Shown piece by piece: positions 45,730 to 55,496 of a DNA stretch of 64,000 bases. The translations under genes and the position numbers were made by a program. This DNA is from Pyronema omphalodes (lineage: Eukaryota; Ascomycota; Pezizomycetes; Pezizales; Pyronemataceae): the NCBI GenBank assembly GCA_024516155.1, contig JAJJXM010000093.1, positions 62,001 to 126,000 of the forward strand, read 5' to 3'. Position 1 is the stretch's first letter. Each line of letters begins with the position of its first letter. The notes under the pieces are model-generated. The model searched no databases and was not told the DNA's origin. It saw only the letters and a list, made by a program, of their open reading frames with translations.

Positions 45730-46168
45730 CGCTTAACCGGTGGTGAGGTAAGCGATGGCGAAGAGTCACGTGAGGAGGCTCTTGCTAAGCGAGCACGAAA
45801 ATTTCTCGCGAGGAAAGGGGTCCGGAGGGGGGGAAATTTGGGGGATCACCACAACCAGTGCTGCTGGTGGGGGGGGGAATTTGGGGGGGGGGGGGGATTT
45901 GGGTATGCCGAAACCGAAAATAAGGTCGGTTTGATGATTGGGGGGCGGGTGGTGGAGCGGCGTTGATGAAAGTGCCCGGAATCCGGCCCGGAGGTCCCAG
46001 AATCGCGTTTTTCCCCTGAATCTCAACGGTAAACGGTAGCTGGGTTCCGAAAATCGAGATTCGGGGTAATTCCGAGGTAAGAAGTCGATTGCCGATTCGA
46101 AAATCGGGGAAATTGTTGTTGTTGTCGCAAATGCAGGGGGGGGTCAGCGGTTGCTGTGTGGTGTTCTC
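45730..46168 (-). promoter_or_regulatory. LB2 5' UTR
   Basis: About 440 bp between the element start and ORF1. It contains two long G runs on the + strand (around 45870-45895) and the poly(C)-TGC start signature. LINE promoters are internal and lie in this region by family knowledge; no single promoter motif can be pointed out. Confidence 0.55.
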
Positions 46169-46299
46169 GAGGAGGAGACTGGTAGAGGTGGAGACTGGGT
46201 TTTTGCTTTTACATTTCTTTCTTTTTCTCTTTTGTATTTATCTGTCCCTTGTCATAACCTTCGGGTTGCAAACAAGTAATGAGAGAACAAACAAACAAA

Positions 46300-47299
46300 C
46301 AGTGCTTGGGGCGTCGGGTAGAGGTGTGTCCTGAACAGATGAACTGTCAGGGTGAGGTTCCGGTGTCGCTTTGGTCGACGTGATCGCGAGGAGAGGTAGG
46401 GGGAACATAGGCTTGAGGGCATCAAGCTCGTCCTGGGCGGCGGTAGTTGCATGTTTCGAGTGCATCAGGCTTCGCACCGGTGATGCCACTCTCGGTTTGT
46501 TGTTCACCGGTCTTCTGTTTGTCGGTGAGGTGGGTTCGGTGTTCTGGTCGCTACCCCTTCGCTTTCTCTTGCCAGGAGGGTTGCGAACAGCGTCCAGGAC
46601 ATCCTGAATGTCATGTTGGACAACGGACAGTTGCATAGTCATCTCTTCCATCGCTGAGGAAGAGGCCGTGAGGTTCGGTGAGGGGGGCGCCGAAATGACT
46701 TGTTGCTGTTCGTCGATTTTCTTCGTCAGGGCGTCCACAGCAGCCTTGAGAGCTGCTGTTTCTGCCTGTGTAGAGTCGTATGCTGCGCGCAGCTTCGTGT
46801 TTTCGCCGGTCAGAATGGCGAAGTTCGTCATCATGACGTCGAATCTGTGGCGCATCTCATCGCTGTTGTTGCGTATGGTGTCATCGAGGGTATTGAAGCG
46901 TCGCTGTGTGCCCTGGTGGATCTGTTGTATCCCCAGGAAGCTGGCTCCAGTGAATTCGGCGTAGTTGTCTATAAACAGTTGATCTAGGGTGGCATAGTTG
47001 TCGTCAACTGCGACTGCCTCTTTAATTGCAGATACCATTATGCAACGGTAGTTACTGAACCGGCTGTGCTTAGTTGTCGCCTGTTGCTGTTTTGTTGAAG
47101 CCGAAGGAACTGGTGATCTTGCCAAGACCACGCTCTGGAAGAGCTTTTCAGCGATGTTTCCAACAACTTCATCAACCTTTCCATCTCTTTCATCAAATGT
47201 AGGATTAGATCCATCATGAGGAAGGTCGGCTAGAACATTGTACGCGTTTTGGGACCGTTTCGATCGTTGGGCGTTGTTCTGTCGTTGTTTTGGCGACAT
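46300..47299 (-). pseudogene. N4 ORF1-like gene, N-terminal part
   Basis: ATG at 47299 (reverse strand). Encodes the coiled-coil half up to LPDAPST. Joining 46300-47299 with 36966-37420 restores 485 codons including stop, exactly the N2/N5 length, with no internal stop; thus the gene was intact when N5 landed in it. Confidence 0.88.
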
Positions 47300-47526
47300 T
47301 TCCCGAGGTGGGGTAAGCCAAAACTCGTGAAAACTCTGATTTTGCGACAAAAGTCAACAAAAACAACGTAGAATTCCCTGAAAACTCAGAGAATAACGTA
47401 ACAGAGTGCTGCGAATCCGAATCCGATGAGAAAACCGGGGGTTTCGGTGCTCGTTGTTGAGAATGCAGGGGGGGGGGTCGCCGTTGCCGTGTGGTTGGTG
47501 TCTTGAAAGCGGATGACCTCATGGTC

Positions 47527-47751
47527 TGAAAGCCGGGAAACGGAGATGAAGGCGAGAACGCAACCAGGATCGAGATGACGAAGGAATTTATTTAATAGAT
47601 AAACAAATATCTGAGTGAGGAAAGAAAAGGAAAACAAAACAGAACGCAGGGAGGATAAGTCCTCTTATATACATCTTTCCTCCTCTTAGATACCAAGAAA
47701 CTAAATGCGTGTGACTGCTTTTACTAAACTCACTCGGTCGCTGTTCGCACA
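47527..47751 (-). repeat. Candidate solo LTR (225 bp)
   Basis: Bounded by TG...CA. On the reverse strand a TATA-like tatataag is followed by AATAAA near the end, the expected LTR order. The flanks (tggtc and attgc) do not match and belong to different parts of LB1 (ORF2 and ORF1), so it may be the product of recombination between two LTRs. Its family is not recognised. Confidence 0.5.
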
Positions 47752-48001
47752 ATTGCCGGCGCTCGGGTAAGCTCTGCGGAGGGCCGAGTTATAGTTCGTG
47801 ACGCGGGGCCGGGGGGAAGGCGCTGAGTGATGGCGTGTGAGGCGAGCCGTGACAGAGGGGGTCGGTGGACATTGCAGAGATCGGGTCGATGGCTATGATT
47901 TGGTGTCTCGGGGTTGTCGGAATTTGGGTGGCAGGGCTGCAGGTGTCAACTGGTACCTGCATAAGCGAGGGGGTCGGCGGGAGGGGCAAATTAGCGTTCA
48001 T
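47752..48001 (-). pseudogene. LB1 ORF1, N-terminal remnant
   Basis: ATG at 48001 with MNANLPLPPTPSLMQVPVDT, clearly homologous to the start of LB2 ORF1 (MDANAPIPATASRMQVPENI). A stop follows after about 70 codons, and the gene is cut at the candidate LTR. Confidence 0.8.
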
Positions 48002-48400
48002 CGCTAAATCGGGATCTCCGTAAGCGAAGGCTACGGGTCACGTGAGAGGCTCTGCTTAAGCGAGAGAAAATTTTCGCGAAGAGAGGGGGTCCGAAAGGGG
48101 GGAAATTTTGGGGTCCACCAGAACCAGTGCTGCTGGCGAAAGGGGAATTTGAGGAGGGGGGGAATTCGGTATGCCGAAACCGAATATGTGGTTTGCATGA
48201 TGATCAGAGGGCGGGTGGTGGGGCGGCGTCGATGGAAAGGCCCGTTGGCCGGTCCGGAGGTCCCAGAATCGCGTTTTTCCGCTGAAACTCAACGGTAAAC
48301 GGGAATTCGGGCCTGGAAATCGGGATTCGGGGTAAACTGAGTGCGATAATGCGATTTCTGTCGGCAGAGCCGGGAAATTTGAGGTTGTTGTCGAAAATGC
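48002..48400 (-). other. LB1 5' UTR
   Basis: Corresponds to the LB2 5' UTR (aatcgcgtttttcc, ctcaacggtaaacgg shared). The extreme 5' poly(C) run is missing: the copy begins at gcattttcgacaacaacc. Confidence 0.7.
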
Positions 48401-48414
48401 TAATTGGGGGGGTC

Positions 48415-49597
48415 AGTTGGGCGCGTCGGGGGTTTGTGTATCTGAAGGCGGCCCAAACATCGGGGCCTTCTGCGGCGGCCAGGTATTCTTTCTATAATGA
48501 GTCCTTTGCATGTCGTACTCTGCGGTAATGGGTGTTTCGGAGGCGTTTGTACTGTGCATGATGGACCAGGAGGCGAGTTAATTTCCACCTCTTTCTTGCG
48601 CTCTGCATGTTCCGGCGTGTCGTGTGTAGTTCCTCCGTCCACAACCTCTTCGAGCAAGGAGTTGGTGTGAAGGTGGGCGTCGCCTTTTGGGCGGCCCTCT
48701 GAATGGAGTCACGAAGGAGGGCGGCCCATTCGTCCAGGTTACTCGCGGAAGGGTTTGCGCGGAGGTGTGTCCAGTATGGGCGACTGGCCTCGGCGAGGGT
48801 TCGTAGCTCCCTGGAAAAGGTGTCCCAGTCCGTTTTTTGCCAGTTGAGTCGCGGGGTGGTGGGGGTAGCGGTGGTATGGTCTGGGTGGAGAGACGTCAGT
48901 TGGAAGCGGATGACCTCGTGATCTGAACCCGTAGCCAGGTCGTCATCGACTGCCCAGTTTGTGAGTTCCCTTGTCATCGCGGGGGATGTTAAGGTTAGGT
49001 CCAGGACCCACGAGCCAGAGACGTCCTTGTACTGGTGGGTCGGGACGTGGGGACATTCACCAGACTCCAGTGGTGGGTTTCGATTAGTTCCACGAGCTCG
49101 TCAGCTCGGGCTCTCCTGCGAGTCTTGGAATCCCACAACGGATGGTGCGCGTTGAGGTCTCCCGTGATGACACATTGGCGAGGGAGGACGAGGGGGGTGA
49201 GGGCTCGGGGCAGGGTGTAGAGTTTGGAGATCGGGTAACGTTTGGTATATATGTTAAGTAAGTAAAAGGGGGGTATAAGGGGTGTGCGGACCTCGAGGAC
49301 TTGTAGGTCCGGGTCTTCCGTAACATCTGGTCGAGGGGTGACGCTGATGTGGGGGTTCAAACGAGAGACGTAAGCGGCGGTCCGGTTGGCTTTGTGGTAG
49401 CCGCGGGGGGGAAGCAAAAGAATGAAATTGGTGTGAGTTATAGCAAATTTGGGGTCCTTGACGTTTACCTCTTGGACAAGAATGATATCAGTGGAAGCGC
49501 TTGCTGTGTTCAGCAGCGTCGTGAGGGCGGTGGTGCTACGATTCGTGTTGTGGGACACCATGTGGAGGGTCGCCGCTGATGAATGTTGTCTATTCAT
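48415..49597 (-). pseudogene. LA1 ORF2, N-terminal part (endonuclease)
   Basis: Start ATG at 49597 within ATGAATAG. Endonuclease motifs IILVQEVNV, GDLNAHHPLWD, then a frame change near 49010; GSDHEVIRFQ and LNWQKTDWD follow in another frame, with a TAG (KDSL*) near 48492. The piece ends at the LB1 insertion. Confidence 0.9.
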
Positions 49598-51510
49598 CGG
49601 CGGTCATGGTGGTATCAGCGATGGGGTTTGTTCGGCGTGAATGTTGTCGTAGGTGGTGTCCGGGCGGGTTTTCTGCCATGCCTCTCTCACTATTCCTACC
49701 TTGATTGGGCATTTCGTGCTGTACGCTGCGTGTTGGGTGTCAGCATGTCCGGCGGCTACGCAGTTCGAGCATCTGTAAACGGTGTGGATGCATTTCCTGC
49801 CCTTCTGTTTGGGGCATTCTCCACAGAAGTGGTATTCCGTTGGGTGTACGGCGGCGCATATACCGCAGGTAGGGCCGTTATCGGCCGCGCACGTTGCGTG
49901 GTGGTGGCCAAACTTTTGGCACCTACGGCACTGGTCGATGGGCCTGGCGGACAAGAACTCGGTGACCTTCCGTGGTTCGAATAGGACGACGACTTTCGTG
50001 CGCTTCAGTGTGTTGTAGTCGTTGATGGAGCTGAGGGCGATCATGACGCTCGACACCGACTTACCGGCCCGTTTTTCGGGGTGAGATATGTATCGCGGTG
50101 GTTGGGTTAATCGGACGGAGTGGTTACGTTCCATTTCAGCTTGCAGGTTTTGCATGCCTTCTTCGGAGTCTGGGTAGAAATCAGTTGGTACTCCGTGGAC
50201 TGCCAGTTTGTACCATTTCTCATTTATGCGGGGGGGCAGCAAAGCAGGGTGCACTTTGCAGGCGGCTTCGAGTATGAGGGGCAGATGGGGGGTGATATCA
50301 GTGGGTGTAGTCTGGGGGGGGGGGGGGGGGGGTCAAAATAAGATTTCTTTCACGTTCTTCTTCACCATTGAGATAGAAACGCTCTCAGGAGCATTTGCTT
50401 TGCGCAAGGCGGCATTGACGGCGACTCCGATTGCTATTTTGGAGCTCTCTGGGAAGGAACGGGGGTCTGGGCATGGGATAATAATGTCGTTGGGGGGGGG
50501 GGATTCTTTCTTTTGGGCTTTGGCAGGCTTAGGGGTCTGTTTAGAAGGCGTGGGGACAGCAGCGGGGAATAATCTTTTCATTGCGGGTCCTTCTTCTTGC
50601 CATGGGGTGGAGAGGTTCGGATCGGGGCGGGGGGCGTGGATGGGGAGGGGGATCTTGTGTTTCATGAGCTCGTTTTCGGCTTCAAGACAGCGTTTTTTCC
50701 AGTAGGCAAGTTCCTTGGTGGAGGGGGCAGCGGGGGAGGGTGCATGAATAGAGGGGAGGTCGTTGGATTCGGGGGGGGGTTAAGCAGGGATAGTTGAGTT
50801 CTCGGGGGTGGAGGATTCGACGGGGGAAAGAAGGGCTGAGATGTCTTCGTTGGGGAGTATGACGGGGGGTGATGCGGGACAGAAGATCGTGAACGGCACG
50901 GATTGTGGACTGGTATTTGTGGATAGATAGGAACGCCTGAGAGACTCTGTCGTTCGTGGCTCTGTCTGCGCGTCGGAACATGTCCGTGGCGGTGTTGAGA
51001 TTGTCGTTAAGTTGATCGATGGATGTCGCGAGACTCTCGGTGGTGAGGGGGGCAGATGGGGAGTTGTCGATGTCAGGGCGGAGGCGTTGGACTCCAGCTG
51101 GGACTGGGGTGGATTCGGCGGCAATGTGGGTGATAGTGTGGGCGGTGCAGGTCGCGGGGCGTTTTTTTCGATTTTTCGGTGTTGCGTTGAACGGTGTACT
51201 TGGGGTCGGGGTTGGTCAATACGTCGGGGGTTTCGTTGTTATCAGGGAGGGTTTTCTTATTGTGGGGGGTCGTGGGGGGAGCGTTGCTGGTGTTGCGCGC
51301 GACGGGGGTGGGGGAGCTCTCGCGGGAAGACGCGTCTTCGCCGCTAGAGTCGTCGCTGACGTCAGAGCACGTGTCTTCGTGCATTTCCGTGTCGGACGCG
51401 TCGGACCCTTGCGGCTCCGCGTTAGCGCGTTTTTCTGTCTCGAGCGCTCGAGGGGGTGCTTTGTCGGGGGGGAGGGGCTGTTTCCCAACAGCGGAGGATC
51501 GGGTAGGCAT
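49590..51510 (-). pseudogene. LA1 ORF1, broken by frameshifts
   Basis: ATG at 51510 (MPTRSSAVGKQPLPPDKAPP, same start as LA2). Several frame changes, e.g. near 51080, 50770 and in the G run at 50315-50332, plus one near the end (about 49610-49625). Core motifs KWYKLAVHGVPTDFY, PPRYISHPEKRAGKSVSS and a complete zinc array CRRCQKFGHHHATC, CGICAAVHPTEYHFC, CSNC are readable. It ends at the ORF2-overlapping TAG. Confidence 0.88.
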
Positions 51511-51803
51511 CGGAAGCTCAGAATAAGTTGTTTTTGCGGTAGCGACAAGGAATCCGCGATTAAAGTGATGGTTTTTGATGTGGGTGGGGGGCGGTGTCGA
51601 TGGAACCGGTTCGCGGGGCTTTTCTCACGGGCCCGACAACTCTTTTTTGATGAAAACTCAACGAAAAAGAGAGAGCCTGGTCTGGAAAGGCTGCAAATAG
51701 GTAATTCGGGGCTGCCGAACAATAATCCGCGATAAAATCTTTCGATTTCGGCGTGGTTGTTGAAAAGGCAGGGGGGGGGATCGCTTTGTGCTGGGTGGTG
51801 TGT
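51511..51803 (-). other. LA1 5' UTR
   Basis: About 290 bp, near-identical to the LA2 5' UTR (22,405-22678) apart from small changes; poly(C) run (as G on the + strand) at 51771-51779. First bases acacaccacccagcac on the element strand. Confidence 0.8.
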
Positions 51804-51817
51804 ATATACGTGCAGTC

Positions 51818-52440
51818 ATTGTCGATGGCAGGGTTAAGAAACGCCGTGACAACATCCATCTGGTCTATTGTCCAGTTATGTGATGCTGCTGAGCTCAGGA
51901 GATATCGCAAGGTTGCCATCTTGGACACCGGTGCATATGTCTCGTCATAGTCGACACCAGGAACTTGTTCGTAGCCTTTGATAACTAGGCGGGCCTTGTA
52001 TTTTGTCGAACCATCCGCATTCTGTTTCGTCTTGTAGATCCACGTGCATTTAAGTGACTTGCATCCGAACGGGAGAGATAAAGGGGTATCTGTTTATGGA
52101 GAGCTAGACGAAGCAGGTGAAAGGGTTGAACCGGCAAAGGCTTGGAAGGTTTGATTTTCGAGAAGAGCATCCCATTCCTGTTGCATCGCAGCATTCCAAT
52201 GCTCACTATCCGGACTGTTAATGGCAGCATTGTATGTGAGAGGGTCACAGTCAGCATAAGCGGAGCATTCGGGGTCATCGACATCAGTGTCTTCAATGGT
52301 CATTGATTTGACGAAGTTTGATCGAAACAGTGAGGCTTGTTGTTCTGAAGAAACGACCTCGGTGTAGAATTTTGTGTTTTCAGTGTTCTCTCTTTTGGCA
52401 CCAGGAGCGGAGGTGACCACCTACACGACTGGGCAATCAC
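51818..52440 (-). pseudogene. Copia RT, N-terminal part
   Basis: Reverse strand: HWNAAMQQEWDALLENQTF, then after a frame change WIYKTKQNADGSTKYKARLVIKGYEQVPGVDY (split over frames), YAPVSKMATLRYLLSSA and WTIDQMDVVTAFLN, the palm start with its first catalytic Asp. It ends at the 14-bp TSD where LA1 sits. An in-frame TAG lies near 52405, where the neighbouring codons suggest a former CAG. Confidence 0.88.
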
Positions 52441-52843
52441 CTAAATGGCAAGATTAGAAACAGTGTCAAAAGTAAAAAGCGGAACAAGAAACTTAGGCTC
52501 CAAAAAGTCACGGAAAGAAACAGAAGCAAAACTTTTAATCACACAAGCTGAGCACCTCTTCTCTCATAGAGGGGAAGTTCTTGAAGAAAGACTTTTGAGA
52601 AACAGAAAGAAGCGGAAAAACGGAACGGAATGATGAGAGATGTTGCTCTAAGAGCCTGCGTCCTCCAAGCACACAGATTTTATTACTCAACTGAATTGAG
52701 CACCGAACCATTCGGGGAGTGGTAGGTCAGACACGGGAGCGAGGGGTGGACAGAGGACGGAGGAAAAGAAAGAACGAAAGAGCGGAAAAGAGAACATAAA
52801 GAGAAACGGAAAAGGGGGAAAAGGAAAACATGCGGAAACATAC
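52441..52843 (-). other. Candidate intron (403 bp) in copia pol
   Basis: On the element strand the integrase frame reads STEa, then GTATGT (52838-52843), a canonical fungal 5' splice site. The stretch ends with CTAAT (52453-52457) and TTTAG (to 52441). The sequence between is purine-rich non-coding. Splicing would keep frame into the RT part. An unrelated insertion cannot be excluded. Confidence 0.45.
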
Positions 52844-53939
52844 TTTCTGTGGACTGCCCTGAGTCTGCCATCAAAATGTCCTCTGCCTCATCTTTGGCCG
52901 GATCCGGTAAGAGATCCAAAGCAGCTTGAATTTCACAGTGTTCCTGTGACGAAACCAGGGTGGAAGAGTCAAACGCATTGACGTCTTCAACAAAGACAAC
53001 ACTTGAAGCAAGGCAAATACGCTTGGTTGAGAAGTCGTAGATGCGCCAGGTCTTCGTTGTGTTGGGTGCATATCCAACCATTGCACATGGCAGCGAACGG
53101 GGGCCCCAGTTTTTGTCATTGCGCCGAGCCGGAGGGATGTGTTTATAGACAAGACAACCGAAGCGGCGAAGGTGGTCGATTTGGGGAGAGGAACCGCGAG
53201 GAGTGTTGAGGAGAGATGGTAGATTCGGTAGAGATGGAGAGGGAGCAATCGAGTGTAGATGTGCTGCGGTATTGATGGCCTCGGCACAGAGAAAATGCGG
53301 TAGGTGTGAATCGAGAAGCATACAGCGCGCCTTGGTGTTAAGAGTCTGGATCATGCGCTCCGCGGTACCATTTGTATGCTGCGTGTAAGGAGGAGCGGGT
53401 TCAAACGAGATGCCTGCTAGATCCAGGAGATCACGGAGTTGTTGGTTGTTAAACTCACCAGTGCCGTTGTCACAACGTAGATGTTTGACAGTGTATCCTT
53501 GCTTATTTACTCAAGCCAGAAACTTCCGGAAGACAGGCAGTATACAGTCGGTAGATTTTGAGTTCAGGAAATAGACCTTAACCCACCAAGTGAAATCATC
53601 GATATACACAATGTAGTAGCGAGATTTCCCTAGGGTGGTGGTCGACATAGGACCACAGACATCCGAGTGAACTAAGTCGAAAGGAATCGTCGAGCGAGTG
53701 GTTGGAGATCGTATCGCAGACTGGAGTTGTTTGGCATGGACACATGGTTCGCAGTGGTCAGGCATGTCGCGCTCCGAGATGTTTTTGTTTCCCAGGAGGT
53801 GTTTCAGGGATTCGAAATGTAGATGTCCGAGTCGCCGATGCCACGTGAGGGCAGAATTCGAGGACTGGGATTGGTGAAACTGACGATTTAAAACTCGAAG
53901 GGTCTGTTTATCAGGTCGAGGTCGTTCTAGGGGAAGCAT
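52844..53939 (-). pseudogene. Copia integrase
   Basis: Reverse strand: zinc-binding WHRRLGHLHFESL...CEPCVHAKQ (H-H-C-C), first catalytic Asp in HSDVCGPM, then a TGA near 53511 breaks the frame. The second Asp lies in CDNGTGEFNNQQL (other frame), and the glutamate in GTAERMIQTLN. Further on LRRFGCLVYKHIPP and VGYAPNTTKTWRIYD, typical of the copia integrase C-terminal part. Confidence 0.9.
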
Positions 53940-54022
53940 TTCAGAGAGCAGTGCCGGAGTAGGTACTGGGGTTTGTGGTTCTGTTGCAGGTGTAGACGTA
54001 ACACGACCCGAGCGTGTGGTAA

Positions 54023-54421
54023 CTAAAACGGTGGGATCATCTTGAGACCACCGGTAAAAAGGATAACAGTTGTGTCCGTAGTATCAGAGACAACGCAGCA
54101 ATTGTTAGACATTTTTGTGGACCAGCCACATTTGTCAAATAAGGGAATAGAAAATAAAGAAAAACGGAAAACAGGGACAAGTAGGGCTGTAACGGAATGG
54201 GAGTTTGACAGACAAATCGTGCCTTTTGAAGAGGCGCTAACTGTGGAATTGTCACCCAGTCTCATGGAAATGGGAGGACAAGAAGCAAGCGAGGAAGGAA
54301 CAAACAAAGAGGAGTTGTTGCAGAAGTGGTGAGTGGCTCCGGAATCAAGAATCCAAATGGAGTCAGCTGAAAAGGCAGAATGGGCGGAGAGCAGAACATC
54401 TGCCGTGAGCATAGTAGACAC
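54023..54421 (-). pseudogene. Copia aspartic protease
   Basis: WILDSGATHHFCNNSSLF is the copia protease active site; LGDNSTVSASSKGTI follows, as in the family. The upstream frame is closed by a TGA just before, and the downstream end is frame-broken at 54023. Confidence 0.9.
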
Positions 54422-55369
54422 GGGGAGTCAAAGGGAAAGGTCATTATCACCTTGAGTGGCAACGTTTGCACCTGCCCTGTTCCTAGAAGTCATTTCTTTC
54501 GCACGCTGGCCATTTTTCCGGATGGCACAATCAAGAGCAACATGTCCTCTTTCACCAAAATGATGACACATTAGATTGGTCTTGTTGTTCGAGGGACCTG
54601 AGTTGTCGTTGTCAGATTGTTTGCGCTTGTTTCCATTGTTATTATTGTTGTAGTTATTGTTGTCGTTAGGTTTCTTGAAACATTCCTGGGTATTGTGGTT
54701 GTTCTTTCAGCAGTGTGTACACCATCGTCTACCATTTCTAATGGCGGCGCTGAAAGCTTCACCCACAGAACCAACGCCGTGGGATTTGTTGATTCCTAGC
54801 GTGGTGTTGCATGCAAAGATCCGGTGAGTAAGCGCATCCAGGGTGAGGACCTGGTTCTCAAGTTGTAGGCGCAAGAGTGAGTATTGGGCAGGCATGTTGG
54901 TAATGACGTGATGAACAAGGGCTTCTTCGGTAATGGCGCTCGCTGTGTTGGCAAGTTGTAGTCGTATTACCTGTAACCGAGCAATGCAGGAGACCATTGT
55001 CTCATTAGCGGTGGGTATGCACCGATCGAACTGGGTGCGAAGGTTCCGTTGACCACCGAGGTCTTGAGAGTTGTTGCACTTGAGTTCGAGGGCACGCCAG
55101 ATCTCAGGAGCTGTTTTCGTCGAGTCAATGTGTTCTTGAATCCACTCGCTTGTGGACTCGATAATCATTAGGCGTGCTTCCTTGGCCTTGTTGTTCCAAG
55201 CTTTTCTGCTGCCCGCATGATCTGGAAAGGGTTCAGTACCAAGCACAATATTGAGAGCCTCGATGGAGTCAATAAGGGGTAGAATCCTCTTCCTCCACGT
55301 GGAGTAATTTCCCGAGGTGAGCTTCGCGAAGCTCGCCCCTTTCCTAGAATTAACATAGATCTCACTCAT
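54422..55369 (-). pseudogene. Copia gag with two zinc knuckles
   Basis: ATG at 55369. Gag core: FAKLTSGNYSTWRKRILPLI, EIWRALELKCN, VHHVITNMPAQYSLLRLQL. A TGA at about 54707 falls inside the first knuckle CTHC-*-KNN-H-NTQE-C, replacing one of the four spacer residues. After an Asn-rich stretch a second knuckle reads CHHFGERGHVALDC with Phe in place of the second Cys. The protein would be truncated. Confidence 0.88.
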
Positions 55370-55484
55370 ATTAACAGGAAGGGCTGACGTTTAGGAAGGT
55401 TCAAGAAAGAATTGAAGATTAAGAATCAGTAATGAATAAGGAGAGGAGTAGAATAAAGACGTTGAGCGAAACGAAAACGCAGAA

Positions 55485-55496
55485 GGGCTCATAACC
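55485..55496 (-). promoter_or_regulatory. COP1 primer-binding site for half tRNA-iMet
   Basis: Directly beside the 5' LTR the + strand reads gggctcataacc, which is the anticodon arm of initiator tRNA-Met (anticodon CAU). Drosophila copia is known to prime from a 5' half-molecule of this tRNA; this site implies the same mode. The identical 12-mer stands at 13921-13932 in TR1. Confidence 0.8.

Larger units (their letters stand above)
39298..46168 (-). mobile_element. LINE LB2: near-intact family B LINE (6871 bp)
   Basis: TSD gaggaggagactg at 39285-39297 and 46169-46181. 5' UTR about 440 bp with G/C runs (complement near 45870-45895), ORF1, ORF2, 3' UTR 39298-40124 and an AAAC tail. It is the innermost and probably youngest insertion, and the only LINE here with a wholly open ORF2. 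Confidence 0.95.
37432..46299 (+). mobile_element. N5: ORF1-only LINE derivative, AAAC tail, split by LB2
   Basis: TSD cagtgcttggg at 37421-37431 and 46300-46310. 5' end ccgaccACACGGCAACGGCG then poly(C); body 37432-39297, last 118 bp 46182-46299 with the cataaccttcgggttg hairpin and AAAC repeats. Net 1984 bp. Confidence 0.93.
36632..47494 (-). mobile_element. N4: ORF1-only LINE derivative, AAAC tail, split by N5
   Basis: Segments 36632-37431 and 46311-47494, total about 1984 bp. 5' end near 47494 with the poly(C)-type signature. Host sequence on the right is a short piece of LB1 ORF2. It contains N5, which in turn contains LB2. Confidence 0.88.
32557..48400 (-). mobile_element. LINE LB1: family B LINE, heavily deleted and invaded
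   Basis: TSD taattgggggggtc on both sides. Element-strand 5' end at 48400, AAAC-repeat tail at 32557-32580, hairpin aaccttaaggtt (32599-32610). Retained parts: 5' UTR and start of ORF1 (47752-48400), a ~30-bp ORF2 scrap (47495-47526) and the C-terminal ORF2 plus 3' UTR (32557-34452). Compared with LB2, about 2.1 kb is missing at each of two joints. Confidence 0.85.
14753..51803 (-). mobile_element. LINE LA1: full-length family A LINE, split by two inserts
   Basis: TSD atatacgtgcagtc at 14739-14752 and 51804-51817. On the reverse strand it starts with the poly(C)-TGC signature (51771-51779), has a 5' UTR, ORF1, ORF2, a 0.8-kb 3' UTR and an AAAT-repeat tail at 14753. Segments: 48415-51803, 31590-32556 and 14753-17420, together about 7.02 kb, close to the 6996 bp of LA2. 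TGE2 and LB1 sit inside its ORF2. Both ORFs carry frameshifts or stops. Confidence 0.93.

Noticed and set aside
48400..48420. A separate insertion border at the G run near 48407
   Set aside because: The G run is part of the LINE coding sequence (proline codons) and of the LB1 TSD, as the matching copy at 32543-32556 shows.
53003..53388. Small + strand frames over the copia integrase
   Set aside because: They are shadows of the reverse-strand pol, with no features of their own.
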